Origin: DASZTV01 sp035548125 | GTDB taxonomy: Bacteria; Actinomycetota; Actinomycetes; JAFAQI01 | Direction of reading: 5' to 3' | NCBI GenBank assembly: GCA_035548125.1 | Contig: DASZTV010000066.1 | Coordinates: 1 to 64,000 of the forward strand | DNA length: 64,000 nt | Part shown: one piece after another, positions 49,562-60,197 of the stretch | Layout: each line of letters starts with the position of its first letter | Numbering within the stretch: position 1 is the first letter of the stretch | Program-made: the position numbers and the translations under genes | The notes under the pieces: model-generated | Databases searched by the model: none | Told to the model about the DNA's origin: nothing | The model's input: only the letters and a program-made list of their open reading frames with translations

Positions 49562-51742
49562 TCAGTGCCGGTACAGCGCGAGGACCGTGACGTCGTCGTC
49601 CTGACCGTCCGGCGGGGCAGCCGCTACCGCCCGGATCAGCAGGTCCGCCGCATCGTCCATGTCCCCGGTACGCCCGACCCCGGCCACGATCCGATCAATA
49701 CCCTTGCCGATGTCCTCGCCCCGGCGCTCCACCAGCCCGTCGGTGAGCAACACCAGCCCGGACCCATGCGGCAGTGACAGGGACGTCGTCCGACGTTCCT
49801 CCGCTTCGATACCGAGCGGCGTCCCGACCACCGGGTCCGCCGGGAAGCTGCCTTCGACAGTGACGACGATCGGCGGAAGGTGTCCCGCGGTTGCGACGCT
49901 CACCTCGCCGGAGGTCGCGTCGATCAGCAGGTAGAGAGCGGTCACGAGCTGTGCGCGATCGAGCACCGCGAAGTAGCGATCGACCTTCGTCAGCACCGCC
50001 ACCGGAGCCGGGTCGATGGCGGCGTATGCGCGGATGATCGTGCGGACCTGCGCCATCGCGGCGGCCGCCTCGACACCTCGGCCCATGACGTCGCCGACGA
50101 CCGCGACCACCCGACCGTCGCCGAGCGGGAGCACGTCGTAGAAGTCGCCGCCGGCCTCCTCCTGTCCGGCGGGGCTGTAGTGCGCCGCCACGCTCCAACC
50201 CGGGATCGGGGGCGTCCGGTCGGGCAGCAGCGCACGTTGCAGGTTCACCGACGCCGCGCGCTCGGCAGCGTAGGTCTCGGTGCGCAGCAACGTCTGGGCG
50301 GTCTGCGCAGCCAGGGCCAGGACGAACTCCCGTTCGTCGGCATCGAAGAACCGGCGAGAGGTGAAACTGAACCGAAGTGCACCGAGGATGCGGGCCCCGA
50401 CGCGTAGCGGCACCGCGCACATCGACACGGTCGTCGCTTCGAACCCTCGAAGGGTCGGGTAGCGGCGGTCTCGCTCCTCGCGGGACTCCAGCCAGACCGG
50501 CGCCCCGGTACGCAGCGCGGTTGCCGCGGGTAGCGGCGCATCGAGACGCTCCTCTCGCAGCGCCCCCACCAGTTCTGCGGCGTACCCGACGGTTCCCGGC
50601 ACCTCGAGGTGGGTGCCGTCCTCGGCGGGCACCAGCAGGCCGCCGCCCGCCGCGTCCAGTGCGGTGACGCCCTCGGAGACGACGACCTCGGCGACGTCCT
50701 CGGGCGTACGGGCGTTGGCAAGTGCCGCAGTCACCCGCTGCAACCGGGCGGCACGGCTGGTGGTGCGCTGCAGCGCCTCCAGCCGCTCGATCTCCTCGAG
50801 CATGCGGTTCTCGAAGGGCACGACCGGTGCAGGCGACCGGCCGGATGCCAGATCGCGGATCTGAGAGACCACCGCGTCGACGTACCAGTGCCGGAACAGC
50901 CGATGCGCCGGTGGCGTCTCCAACGTGAGGAGCCGAGCCGCCCGAGCGTGGGCGTCCGTCTCGTCGAGCGCGGCGAGGTAGGCCTCGCCGGCGTCCGCGG
51001 CGCTCTCCGGAAGCTCGAGTCGCAGCCTGGTGCGCACCTCTCCGCGGCGCAGCGCGGCCAGCGCCTGGCGCTTGATCGCGTCGCGCGCCTCCGCGAACCC
51101 GTGGACGACGGTCCGGATCAGCTGAGCCAGGTGCTCCGGGACGTCGACCCCGAACTCCGCCCCGGTCGTGGCCAGTGAGAACTCGCGCACGAGGTTGTCG
51201 ATGTGTGACTTCGCGTCGATCAGCAAGTCCGTGGGGACATCGCCGAGGATCACCGAGTAGCGCGGGACCAGGTCAAGGGGCCCCGTCGCATCGATCCATT
51301 CGTCGAGCAGTTCATCGATCGCCGTCCCGGTCAGGTCCGGCTCGAGCGGCTGGTGCCCCGGGGTCAGCTCGGCCCACACGATCTTGCCGGTGTCCTCGGT
51401 GCGTTCTATCCCCCACCGGGTCGCAATCGAGGCGATCAACCCGAGCCCGCGGCCCGTCATGTTGGTGGTGCTGCCGGCGGCCTGCACCGGCGGGCGAGGG
51501 TTGCCGTCGCGCACCTCGAGCCGGATCCGGTCGGCGCCACCATTCACCGCCACCCACACCGGCGGGGTGCCGTGCTGGACCGCGTTGGCGAGCAGCTCCG
51601 CCGCGACCAAAGCGGCGTCATCGGCCAGAGCTATCGCGCCCCGGGCGAGCACCTCGCGCTCGACGAAGGCGCGCGCGGCACGCACGGCCGCGGGTGAGGA
51701 GTCGAGCACCAGCTCAACTCGCTCCATCACGGCGATGGGCAC
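49562..51742 (-). CDS. HATPase-GAF-PP2C sigma regulator (RsbW/RsbU-type fusion)
   Basis: A 726-residue partner-switching protein that combines opposite activities. Residues ~1-125 are an RsbW-type kinase with an intact N box (ELLANAVQHG) and G boxes (EVRDGNPRPP, GRGLGLI). A helical region (~130-340) follows, then a GAF sensor (~345-500). The C-terminal SpoIIE/PP2C phosphatase has AGGDFYDV, VGDVMGRGVEAA, LLTDGLVERRGEDI and DDDVTVLAL. It may phosphorylate and dephosphorylate anti-anti-sigma proteins such as BldG. GTG 51742 is chosen for AGGAGG eight bases upstream; the frame opens at 51772. Confidence 0.92.
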   Translation of the reverse strand: MPIAVMERVELVLDSSPAAVRAARAFVEREVLARGAIALADDAALVAAELLANAVQHGTPPVWVAVNGGADRIRLEVRDGNPRPPVQAAGSTTNMTGRGLGLIASIATRWGIERTEDTGKIVWAELTPGHQPLEPDLTGTAIDELLDEWIDATGPLDLVPRYSVILGDVPTDLLIDAKSHIDNLVREFSLATTGAEFGVDVPEHLAQLIRTVVHGFAEARDAIKRQALAALRRGEVRTRLRLELPESAADAGEAYLAALDETDAHARAARLLTLETPPAHRLFRHWYVDAVVSQIRDLASGRSPAPVVPFENRMLEEIERLEALQRTTSRAARLQRVTAALANARTPEDVAEVVVSEGVTALDAAGGGLLVPAEDGTHLEVPGTVGYAAELVGALREERLDAPLPAATALRTGAPVWLESREERDRRYPTLRGFEATTVSMCAVPLRVGARILGALRFSFTSRRFFDADEREFVLALAAQTAQTLLRTETYAAERAASVNLQRALLPDRTPPIPGWSVAAHYSPAGQEEAGGDFYDVLPLGDGRVVAVVGDVMGRGVEAAAAMAQVRTIIRAYAAIDPAPVAVLTKVDRYFAVLDRAQLVTALYLLIDATSGEVSVATAGHLPPIVVTVEGSFPADPVVGTPLGIEAEERRTTSLSLPHGSGLVLLTDGLVERRGEDIGKGIDRIVAGVGRTGDMDDAADLLIRAVAAAPPDGQDDDVTVLALYRH

Positions 51743-51834
51743 GTCGGTGCCCTCCTCCGCTTCAACGCACACTTTCTAGCCCTACCCAGCTCCGCCCTGA
51801 CTTTTCCCGCCAAATCGGTGAATCGGCTGACAGG

Positions 51835-52854
51835 ATGTCGGCCATGCCCTCAGACTCGGCGAAGCGCACGATCGGGTTGCTCGGCGCCACCGGTTACACC
51901 GGCCGGCTCACGGCAACCGAGTTCGCCCTTCGTGAGATACCGGTACGCCTCGGCGGACGGTCGGCCGACCGGCTCGCCAAGGTCGACGCTGCGGAAGGCA
52001 GTGAGCGCGTCGTCGTCGACACGACCGATCGGGCCTCCCTCGACCGCTACCTCGCCGGCCTCGATCTTGTCATCTCCACGGTCGGCCCGTTCGAGCTGCT
52101 CGGGCGGCCGGTCGTGGACGCGGCCGTCGCCGCCGGGGTGCACTACATCGACTCGACCGGCGAGCCGGACTTCATGACCTGGGCCTACGAGACGTACGGG
52201 GACGCGGTCACCGCAGTGGTCCCGGCGTGCGGGTACGACTACGTACCGAGCGACTGCGCCGCGTCCGTCGCCGCGTCGATGCTCGACGGCAAGCCCGAGC
52301 GCATCGACATCGGCTACGCGATAACCGGGATCAAGGCAACGCGCGGCACCGCCCGCAGCGCTCTCGGCGCCGTCCTCGCCCAGGGAAACCCGCAGATCCG
52401 TCGCTCCACGATCGCCGGCCGGCCGGCACTGCAGGTCCCGCTGGGCGATCTACGGACCACCGGAAGGTGGGCCGGCGACGCCACGCTCACTGCGAACGTC
52501 GCCGTCTCCAGGGCGGCGCACGCCGTAGCGCCGGTCATGGGACCGCTGAGCGGCCCGATGCTGAAGCTGAGTGCGCCCCTGCTTCGACGCATGGTCGAAC
52601 GGATGCCGGAAGGGCCCACTGACGAGGCGCGCACGGCCGCCAAGGGAACCGTCTCCGCCACCGCGACCCGCGGCAGCCAGTCGGCCACGGTCAGCGTCGA
52701 CGTCAACGACGTCTACGCGTTCACCGCGCTGTCCCTCGTCGAGTTCGCGTTGCAGGTCGAGGGCAAGGGCGCGATGTCACCCGCGCAGTCCGTCGACGCG
52801 GGGACGATGCTCGACGCCCTCAGCGGCCCGCTGCTGTCCTGGCGCCGCCACTGA
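51835..52854 (+). CDS. Saccharopine dehydrogenase-like NAD(P)-binding reductase
   Basis: A 339-residue protein of the saccharopine-dehydrogenase/trans-enoyl-reductase family. The Rossmann motif is IGLLGATGYTGRLTATE, with VISTVGPFELLGRPVVDAA and YIDSTGEPDFM next. Mycobacterial relatives act on polyketide lipids (phthiocerol pathway). AVVPACGYDYVPSD matches the family pattern. ATG 51835 is preferred, with ATG 51844 possible. Divergent from the partner-switching protein. The substrate is unknown. Confidence 0.88.
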   Translation: MSAMPSDSAKRTIGLLGATGYTGRLTATEFALREIPVRLGGRSADRLAKVDAAEGSERVVVDTTDRASLDRYLAGLDLVISTVGPFELLGRPVVDAAVAAGVHYIDSTGEPDFMTWAYETYGDAVTAVVPACGYDYVPSDCAASVAASMLDGKPERIDIGYAITGIKATRGTARSALGAVLAQGNPQIRRSTIAGRPALQVPLGDLRTTGRWAGDATLTANVAVSRAAHAVAPVMGPLSGPMLKLSAPLLRRMVERMPEGPTDEARTAAKGTVSATATRGSQSATVSVDVNDVYAFTALSLVEFALQVEGKGAMSPAQSVDAGTMLDALSGPLLSWRRH

Positions 52855-52929
52855 CCCGAAGCAGCACACGAAGTCCCGCGATCACGTGCCGATCGCGCCG
52901 ATCATCCGATCCGGCGAGGACTTGATGTG

Positions 52930-53958
52930 CTACTTCGTGGCGGCGATGAGCTCGGCGATCTGCACCGCGTTGAGGGCGGCGCCCTTGCGCAGGTTGTCGC
53001 CGCTGACGAACAGCGCGAGACCGCGCCGGTCGGACACTCCTGGGTCCTGACGCAGCCGACCGACGTAGCTCGGGTCCTGGCCTGCCGCCATGAGAGGTGT
53101 CGGGACGTCGGCGAGGACCACGCCCGGGGCCGAGGTGAGGATCTCGCGAGCGCGATCGACCGGCAGCGGGCGCGAGAACTCCGCGTTAATCGACAGCGAG
53201 TGCCCGGTGAATACGGGCACTCGCACGCACGTGCCGGACACCGCGAGGTCGGGGATCCCGAGGATCTTGCGGCTCTCGTTGCGGAGCTTCTTCTCCTCGT
53301 CGGTCTCGAGCTCGCCGTCGTCGACGATCGAGCCGGCCATCGGCAGCACGTTGAACGCGATGGGCGCGACGTACTTCTCCGGCTGCGGGAATGACACCGC
53401 GTCGCCGTCGTGGGTCAGCTCGGCCGCGCGGTCGACCACTTGACGGACCTGTTTGTCGAGCTCGTCGACACCGGCCGTCCCGCTCCCCGACACGGCCTGG
53501 TACGTACTGACCACGAGCCTGATGAGCCCGGCGTCGTCATGCAGCGGACGCAGCGGCGGCATCGCGACCATCGTGGTGCAGTTCGGGTTGGCGATGATGC
53601 CCTTGCGCGCCTCGGCAATCGCCTCCGGGTTGACCTCGCTCACCACGAGCGGCACGTCGGGATCCATCCGCCACGCGGAGGAGTTGTCGATGACGGCGAC
53701 TCCGGCGGCGGCGAACCGCTCCGCCTGCGCCCGAGATGTAGTGGCACCTGCCGAGAACAGCGCGATGTCCAACCCGCGCGGGTCGGCAACCGATGCGTCC
53801 TCGACCACGACCTCGCCATCACGCCATGGCAGCGTCGAACCGGCCGACCGCGACGACGCGAAGTAGCGGATCTGCTCGACGGGAAAGTCGCGCTCGGCGA
53901 GAAGCTTGCGCATCACGCCGCCGACCTGACCGGTCGCGCCGACCACACCGACTCTCAT
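52930..53958 (-). CDS. asd: Aspartate-semialdehyde dehydrogenase
   Basis: NADPH-dependent reduction of aspartyl phosphate to aspartate semialdehyde, a shared step to lysine/diaminopimelate, threonine and methionine. 342 residues. GVVGATGQVGGVMRKLL binds NADPH, the catalytic Cys is in ANPNCTTM, the substrate Arg region follows SGTCVRVPVFTGHS (His). ATG 53958 starts 52 bp after the aspartokinase stop, an operon shared with M. tuberculosis. Confidence 0.96.
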   Translation of the reverse strand: MRVGVVGATGQVGGVMRKLLAERDFPVEQIRYFASSRSAGSTLPWRDGEVVVEDASVADPRGLDIALFSAGATTSRAQAERFAAAGVAVIDNSSAWRMDPDVPLVVSEVNPEAIAEARKGIIANPNCTTMVAMPPLRPLHDDAGLIRLVVSTYQAVSGSGTAGVDELDKQVRQVVDRAAELTHDGDAVSFPQPEKYVAPIAFNVLPMAGSIVDDGELETDEEKKLRNESRKILGIPDLAVSGTCVRVPVFTGHSLSINAEFSRPLPVDRAREILTSAPGVVLADVPTPLMAAGQDPSYVGRLRQDPGVSDRRGLALFVSGDNLRKGAALNAVQIAELIAATK

Positions 53959-54010
53959 TCGGGGCCCCCGCGGAGTTGTGAGCGAATCGAAGAAGTTCGT
54001 CGGGCCTCGC

Positions 54011-55279
<1,269 letters not shown>

Positions 55280-55285
55280 GCTCCA

Positions 55286-55291
55286 AGGATA
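55286..55291 (-). promoter_or_regulatory. Putative -10 box close to the ask start
   Basis: TATCCT on the minus strand ends six bases before ATG. The six bases are TGGAGC, so a short GGAG is also present if transcription begins further upstream. Confidence 0.4.
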
Positions 55292-55302
55292 CGGACCGTG
55301 CG

Positions 55303-58300
55303 TTAGCCGAGCGAGACGATTCCCTGCGCGTAAAGCACCGCGAAGGCGAGCGCGGGAATGCCGAGGACCCGCGTCCACCAGGTCTGGACCCACTCATCGC
55401 CGTCGCGGGCGCTGGACGTGACCAGCTGAACGAACAAGAAGCACACCGCGATCAAGAAGAAGGCCCAGGCCACGACCTGGTTCGTGTCGGTCAACACGTG
55501 ACCCAAGCCGTGGAAGATCCAGTTCCCCACCGCGATGGCGAAGATCAGCCCGATGATCCCTCCAGGCACCACCTTCCGCAGGAACGGCCAGTTGGGCATG
55601 GCGTCCTCGTAGATCGCGAGAACCATCGTCGCGAGGAGCGCGGCGGCGCTGGCGTACAGCTCCCAGACCTCGCCCATGTAGGACTCGGCGAAGAAGATGA
55701 TGATCGCCGTCTTTGCGATCGCGCCCAACCACTGGACCGGTATCGACACTGCGGTGTCCTCCGCGGGCACGACCCGCGTGAGGCGCTGGGGATACCAGTG
55801 CATGACGAGTGTCTCCGCGGCGTACCGTGCCACGACGCAGCCAAGCGCGATGAACGCCACGGTTCGGACGTTGTCGTCCAGCGGTACGTCGACACCGGCC
55901 AGGCCGGGCAGCGCGTCGATCGCCTTCGTCAGCGCCCACATGCCGAGCAGGCCGCCGACGACGATGTCCCCGGCACGGTCGTACCACTCGGCGAGATCGA
56001 GCGCGGGTTCGCGCCGCAGGCTGCGCGTCGCGGATACGACCATGATGACGGAGAAGAACACGATGTCCGTGTCGATCAATGAGCGCAGGTCCGCAGCGCC
56101 GTGCACGCCGCCACCGGCGAGCACGAGGACGCTGTACACCGCGGCCGCGAGGAAGCCGGCGAACACGTCGAAGATGCCGACGACGATGATCGCGACGGCC
56201 AGTCCGGTCGCGGGGGGAAGCGCCTCGTAGTGCGCATTTGCGGCAGCCAGGCCGCCGAGCGCCAGACCGGAGATCGGCACCAACAGTGCGAGCGACCCGA
56301 ACATCGCCCGCAGGTAGTTCCCGTCGTTCACCACCCGGGCGAGCAGCGGGGAGAACCTCGCAATGCTGTTGGGAAGGCGGGCGCTGAGCCGATCGACCGC
56401 TCTCGACCCAGGCGCTCGGTGCGTGCGCGAGCGGTCGCCCCGCTCCAGATCCTCTTCGAGCGTGCCGGTCTCGTTGACATCGACCTCGGACTCATCGCCC
56501 GACCGCTTCACCGAGGCCGACTGCGAGGGACGGGCGGAACCAGGCCGGGCCGACCCGCCGGATCGTCCCCCGGTCAGCGAGGCACCGCCGAGAGCGGTCG
56601 CGCTGGCCCCCAGACCACCCGCGATGAGAGCGACCGCCATGACGCCGATGACGGTTCGTTCGGTCTGCTTCGGGTGGTCGGCGGCGAGGTACACCGGCAG
56701 CCCGAAGTTCTTGCCGGAGACCGTGAACGCGACGGTGCGTTCGACCGGGCTTCCAGCCGCAGTGGTGCCATCGACCACGAGCGAGTGCCGACCTGATGAA
56801 AGGCCGGACGGCAGCGCGGCCGACGAGCTGAGCGTTCCATCGTGAGCAACGGTGAACCGACCGATCACCTGGGGTGCCGAGTGCACGGTGATCGTCGCGA
56901 TTGATCCGGGCTTGAGACCGGTCCCGGTCACTGCCACCGGCGCACCGGCAACCGGCGTTCCCGTGGTGCTGGTGAGCGTGACGTTGAGATTCTGCCCGGG
57001 CGCGGGAGGTGATCCGACTGACGGCGATCCGGGCCCGGAACTCGATCCTGAGCCTGGCGATCCGCCGCCCGACGGTCCCGCCGCGGGACCTCCCGGGCCA
57101 ACGCCGGACGGCGGAGTGCCCGATGCGGACGCTGCCGGACTCGACGATGACCGACTGGAAGCCGGCGTGCTGGGGTTCGACGACGACGACGACGACGGCT
57201 TTGACGACGTCGGGGGTGACGTCGACGGCTTCGGTGACGTCGACGGCGACGTCGACGGCGACGGCTTCGGTGACTTCGACGGCGACGTCGACGTCGACGG
57301 CTTCGGTGACGTCGACGGCGACGTGGTCGGTGTGGTGCTCGGTGATGTCGTCGGGGAACTCGAGGGCGTCGCCGTCGGCGAGGTCGAAGGCGTCGGCGAG
57401 GCAGTCGGTGACTGCGTCGGCGGCGGAGTGGGGCCGCCCCCACCACCGCCGTCGATCAAGACGTAGGTGAACCGGTCGGCGGAACTGATCGTCGAGGTCC
57501 CGCCAGGAGTGGTGACGACGACGTCGACGGCGCCCGAACGGCGGGCCGGCGCTTGCACGGTCAACGTCGTGTCGGAGACCACGACCAGGTTGGTCCCGAG
57601 CGCAGTCCCGAAGTGCACCGCGGTGGCCCCGGTCAGCCCGGTTCCCTCTACGTCGACAGAGACACCCGTCGTCGGACCGTGGGCCGGCGACACCGCCGTA
57701 ACCGTCGGGACCGGGTCGTAGCTGAACCCGTCGGCCGTGCCGGTCAACGAGGTCCCCGTCGGTCCGACGACGGTCACATCCACTGTCCCGGCAGAGTGCG
57801 CCGGCGCGTCGACGGTCAGCTCGGTGTCGGAGTCGACCGTGAGGTTCGTCCCGGCAACGCCGCCAAAATCGACCTCCGTCGCACCCGTGAAGCCGCTGCC
57901 GTCGACCACCACACCGGTCAGTCCGGACAGCGGCCCAGCCGCCGGAGTCACTGCGGTCACGGCCGGCGGGCTGTAGTGGGCGTAGAGGGTCGCCGGACAT
58001 GACGGCGCGCAGGAGGTGTCGTCTCCGGCTGGAGCGAGTGCGGCCGTGAGGTCCGTCGTCGCGGTCACCTCCGTGCCGCCGGTTGGTTGGGTGAACCACC
58101 CCTGGAAGGTCGACGTCAGGGGCGGGGTCGGCCCGCTCGGCAGCGACATCGAGGCCGCTTGGTAGGTCCCCGCGTACACGTCGTCCGTCGGCGGCGCGGC
58201 GCCGCCACCGCCGTTGACGTCGTAGGACACGACGAAGTCGTGATGCGAGACCGACAGCTCGCCGGGCGGATGGTTCGTGTCGAGCAGCGCCGCGCCGGGC

Positions 58301-58464
58301 TCGATCGTGATCGCTCCGTCGTTGACGACCTCACCTGGGCCGCCAAACCCGAGCGGCGAGGTGGACGGAGCAAGGTCGATGGTGCCGGCGTTGGTCAGCG
58401 TCACCCCCGCGGGACGAACTCGTACCGCTCGAGCCGCAGAGTCCCACCGGAGGAGATCGACCAC
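55303..58464 (-). CDS. Large IPT-domain surface protein with polytopic C-terminus (3' part of frameshifted gene)
   Basis: A 1053-codon frame that continues the protein of the next entry; its first ~20 codons (before 58405) are probably not translated. In order: beta-helix tail (TLTNAGTIDLAPS), an InlB-type repeat (SYDVNGGGGAAPP ... TSTFQGWFTQPTGG), and two IPT/TIG domains (AVTPAAGPLSGLTGVVV; AVSPAHGPTTGVSVDVEG). A low-complexity Ser/Thr/Pro/Lys stalk, an Ig-like domain and a single span follow. A cytoplasmic linker (about 70 residues) then leads into 7-8 C-terminal spans from LRAMFGSLALLVPISGLALG to the end. An adhesion-type ectodomain fused to a polytopic membrane domain is unusual. I cannot assign a function to the membrane part. 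Confidence 0.75.
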   Translation of the reverse strand: MVDLLRWDSAARAVRVRPAGVTLTNAGTIDLAPSTSPLGFGGPGEVVNDGAITIEPGAALLDTNHPPGELSVSHHDFVVSYDVNGGGGAAPPTDDVYAGTYQAASMSLPSGPTPPLTSTFQGWFTQPTGGTEVTATTDLTAALAPAGDDTSCAPSCPATLYAHYSPPAVTAVTPAAGPLSGLTGVVVDGSGFTGATEVDFGGVAGTNLTVDSDTELTVDAPAHSAGTVDVTVVGPTGTSLTGTADGFSYDPVPTVTAVSPAHGPTTGVSVDVEGTGLTGATAVHFGTALGTNLVVVSDTTLTVQAPARRSGAVDVVVTTPGGTSTISSADRFTYVLIDGGGGGGPTPPPTQSPTASPTPSTSPTATPSSSPTTSPSTTPTTSPSTSPKPSTSTSPSKSPKPSPSTSPSTSPKPSTSPPTSSKPSSSSSSNPSTPASSRSSSSPAASASGTPPSGVGPGGPAAGPSGGGSPGSGSSSGPGSPSVGSPPAPGQNLNVTLTSTTGTPVAGAPVAVTGTGLKPGSIATITVHSAPQVIGRFTVAHDGTLSSSAALPSGLSSGRHSLVVDGTTAAGSPVERTVAFTVSGKNFGLPVYLAADHPKQTERTVIGVMAVALIAGGLGASATALGGASLTGGRSGGSARPGSARPSQSASVKRSGDESEVDVNETGTLEEDLERGDRSRTHRAPGSRAVDRLSARLPNSIARFSPLLARVVNDGNYLRAMFGSLALLVPISGLALGGLAAANAHYEALPPATGLAVAIIVVGIFDVFAGFLAAAVYSVLVLAGGGVHGAADLRSLIDTDIVFFSVIMVVSATRSLRREPALDLAEWYDRAGDIVVGGLLGMWALTKAIDALPGLAGVDVPLDDNVRTVAFIALGCVVARYAAETLVMHWYPQRLTRVVPAEDTAVSIPVQWLGAIAKTAIIIFFAESYMGEVWELYASAAALLATMVLAIYEDAMPNWPFLRKVVPGGIIGLIFAIAVGNWIFHGLGHVLTDTNQVVAWAFFLIAVCFLFVQLVTSSARDGDEWVQTWWTRVLGIPALAFAVLYAQGIVSLG
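57176..57440. repeat. Low-complexity tandem repeats encoding a Ser/Thr/Pro/Lys stalk
   Basis: About 265 bp of imperfect short repeats built from units such as GACGTCGACGGC and GGCTTCGGTGAC (plus strand). On the minus strand they encode the S/T/P/K stalk of the surface protein. Copy number is likely to vary between strains. The plus strand gives an acidic D/G/V reading with no independent support. Confidence 0.85.
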
Positions 58465-59477
58465 GCCCCGACGGTGGAGGACGGCGTCGGGCCGATCATG
58501 CCAGGGGTGCCACCGCCGGATCCGACGTCCTCAGCAAGGTTGAGGCTGCCGTCAGCGGCTGACATGGCGGTGAGCGTCCCGCCCGAGACCGTCACCGCCG
58601 ATTCGCTTCCGCCCGCTCTCGCGGGGAAGCCCGAAGTGTTGATGCGCGTGCCCGCACCGCCGCCGCCGACCCCCGCGCCGCCGCCCCCGGTACCACCCGT
58701 TCCAGAGGGAGCCGACGACGACGCATCGAGCGAGCCTCCAGAGACGACAACCGGGAATCCGTTGCCTCCTGGGCCTGCGGTGAGTGCGTTTGCTGCGCCG
58801 CCGCCGCCTCCCACGCCTGCGGCACTGCCGCTGCGGCCCGTGGTGCCAACGGCTATGCCGCCGCCGCCGATCGCGGTGACCGTACCCCCCGAGACCGTCA
58901 GTCCCGCGCCGCTGCCTCCGGCGCTGGATCCGAGCCCTCCGCCGCCTCCGATGCCTGCGCCTGCACCACCCGTACTCGTCGAGTTGCCCCCGGTGGCGGT
59001 GACCGTCCCGCCGGTGATGGTCACCTGACCCGCGGTCTTGCCCACGTTGCCGCCGATACCTGCAGACGTCGGCCCGCCCGTCACCGTCAGGTGGCCGGAG
59101 CCACCGCTGCTGTCGTCAACGGTGAACGTGCCCGCGGCCAGGGCGACAGGCGTGGTGACGGCGTCCGCGACATTGATACCGGCGATCGCGCTCGTCAGAC
59201 CCGAAATCGTCAGCGTGTTTCCGGCCAGATCGAGCGTGATCGCCTGGCCCGAGGCAACCGTCAGGTTCTCGCCCCCGGCGTTGGTGATGTCCGCCCCCAG
59301 CGCGACGCAGTCACCGGTCGGTGCGGCGAAGTACGACGTCAGATCACCCCACGTCGTCACGACCTGGGTGCAGGTCGTACCCGCCGCGAATGCCGACGGC
59401 GTTGCGGCAAGCTCGAGCCCGAACGCCGCCATGAAGACTGCGGTGAACACCGCCAGCGTCCGTACCGCGCGCAGCAT
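58401..59477 (-). CDS. Secreted Gly-rich beta-helix surface protein (5' part of frameshifted gene)
   Basis: The N-terminal part of the giant surface protein. ATG 59477 gives a clean signal peptide (MLRAVRTLAVFTAVFMAAFG ... PSAFA); an ATG at 59546 would add 23 residues. The mature part has GDLTSYFAAPTGDCVALGAD followed by many short Gly/Thr/Ser/Val repeats (ITGGTVTATGG, VSGGTVTAIGGGG), typical of right-handed beta-helix or PGRS-like adhesins. The frame stops at 58401 after YEFVPRG. One extra G in the G5 run (58404-58408) would join it to VTLTNAGTID of the next frame. Either a real frameshift or an assembly error. Confidence 0.8.
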   Translation of the reverse strand: MLRAVRTLAVFTAVFMAAFGLELAATPSAFAAGTTCTQVVTTWGDLTSYFAAPTGDCVALGADITNAGGENLTVASGQAITLDLAGNTLTISGLTSAIAGINVADAVTTPVALAAGTFTVDDSSGGSGHLTVTGGPTSAGIGGNVGKTAGQVTITGGTVTATGGNSTSTGGAGAGIGGGGGLGSSAGGSGAGLTVSGGTVTAIGGGGIAVGTTGRSGSAAGVGGGGGAANALTAGPGGNGFPVVVSGGSLDASSSAPSGTGGTGGGGAGVGGGGAGTRINTSGFPARAGGSESAVTVSGGTLTAMSAADGSLNLAEDVGSGGGTPGMIGPTPSSTVGAWSISSGGTLRLERYEFVPRG

Positions 59478-59596
59478 CACGCCGGCCCCGCACCCCATAC
59501 GGCGGGCCGCATCTAGACGGGCGCGGCGTTCCACCCCTTGCTCCATCCCCAAGTAACCGCGGACGCTGGGCCGCGGTCTTGCGAGGAGCCTAACGG

Positions 59597-60193
59597 CTAG
59601 GAGTACGCCCGGCGACCCTCGAACGCTCGGCCCAGCGTGACCTCGTCGGCGTACTCGAGGTCGCCGCCGACCGGCAAGCCGGAGGCGAGTCGCGTCACCT
59701 TCACGTCCATCTCACGCACCAGCCGTGCGATGTAGGTCGCGGTGGCCTCGCCCTCGAGGTTCGGATCCGTGGCGAGGATCAGCTCGGTGACTGTGCCGTC
59801 GGCGAGCCGGGTCATCAGCTCGCGGATCCGCAGGTCGTCCGGACCCACGCCTTCGATCGGGGAGATCGCGCCACCGAGCACGTGGTAGCGGCCACGGAAC
59901 TCGCGCGTCCGCTCGATCGCAACAACGTCCTTCGGCTCCTCGACCACACAGATCACCGCGAGGTCGCGTCGCGGGTCGCGGCAGACGCGACACTGCTCCT
60001 CCTCGGAGACGTTGCCGCAGACGGTGCAGAACCGGACCTTGTCCTTGACCTCGGTGAGGGCGGTGACAAGTCGCCGTACGTCGACCGGGTCAGCGGCAAG
60101 GAGATAGAACGCGATCCGCTGCGCGCTCTTCGGCCCGACGCCGGGAAGCCGGCCGAGCTCGTCGATCAGGTCCTGGACCGGTCCTTCGTACAA
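59597..60193 (-). CDS. recR: Recombination mediator protein
   Basis: A 198-residue RecR that acts with RecO/RecF to load RecA at gaps. Helix-hairpin-helix LGRLPGVGPKSAQRIAFYLL, zinc finger CTVCGNVSEEEQCRVCRD, Toprim domain VICVVEEPKDVVAIERT and C-terminal Walker-like GLPVGGDLEYADEVTLGRA. Start TTG 60193, four bases after the ybaB stop. Confidence 0.96.
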   Translation of the reverse strand: MYEGPVQDLIDELGRLPGVGPKSAQRIAFYLLAADPVDVRRLVTALTEVKDKVRFCTVCGNVSEEEQCRVCRDPRRDLAVICVVEEPKDVVAIERTREFRGRYHVLGGAISPIEGVGPDDLRIRELMTRLADGTVTELILATDPNLEGEATATYIARLVREMDVKVTRLASGLPVGGDLEYADEVTLGRAFEGRRAYS

Positions 60194-60197
60194 AGGA

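Noticed and set aside
57176..57440. CRISPR array
   Set aside because: Repeats are short, contiguous and in frame with a coding sequence, with no unique spacers. No cas genes are present.
56852..57466. Acidic Asp/Gly repeat protein on the plus strand
   Set aside because: Reverse reading of the Ser/Thr/Pro stalk repeats; no start context, no signal peptide, no homology that I recognise.
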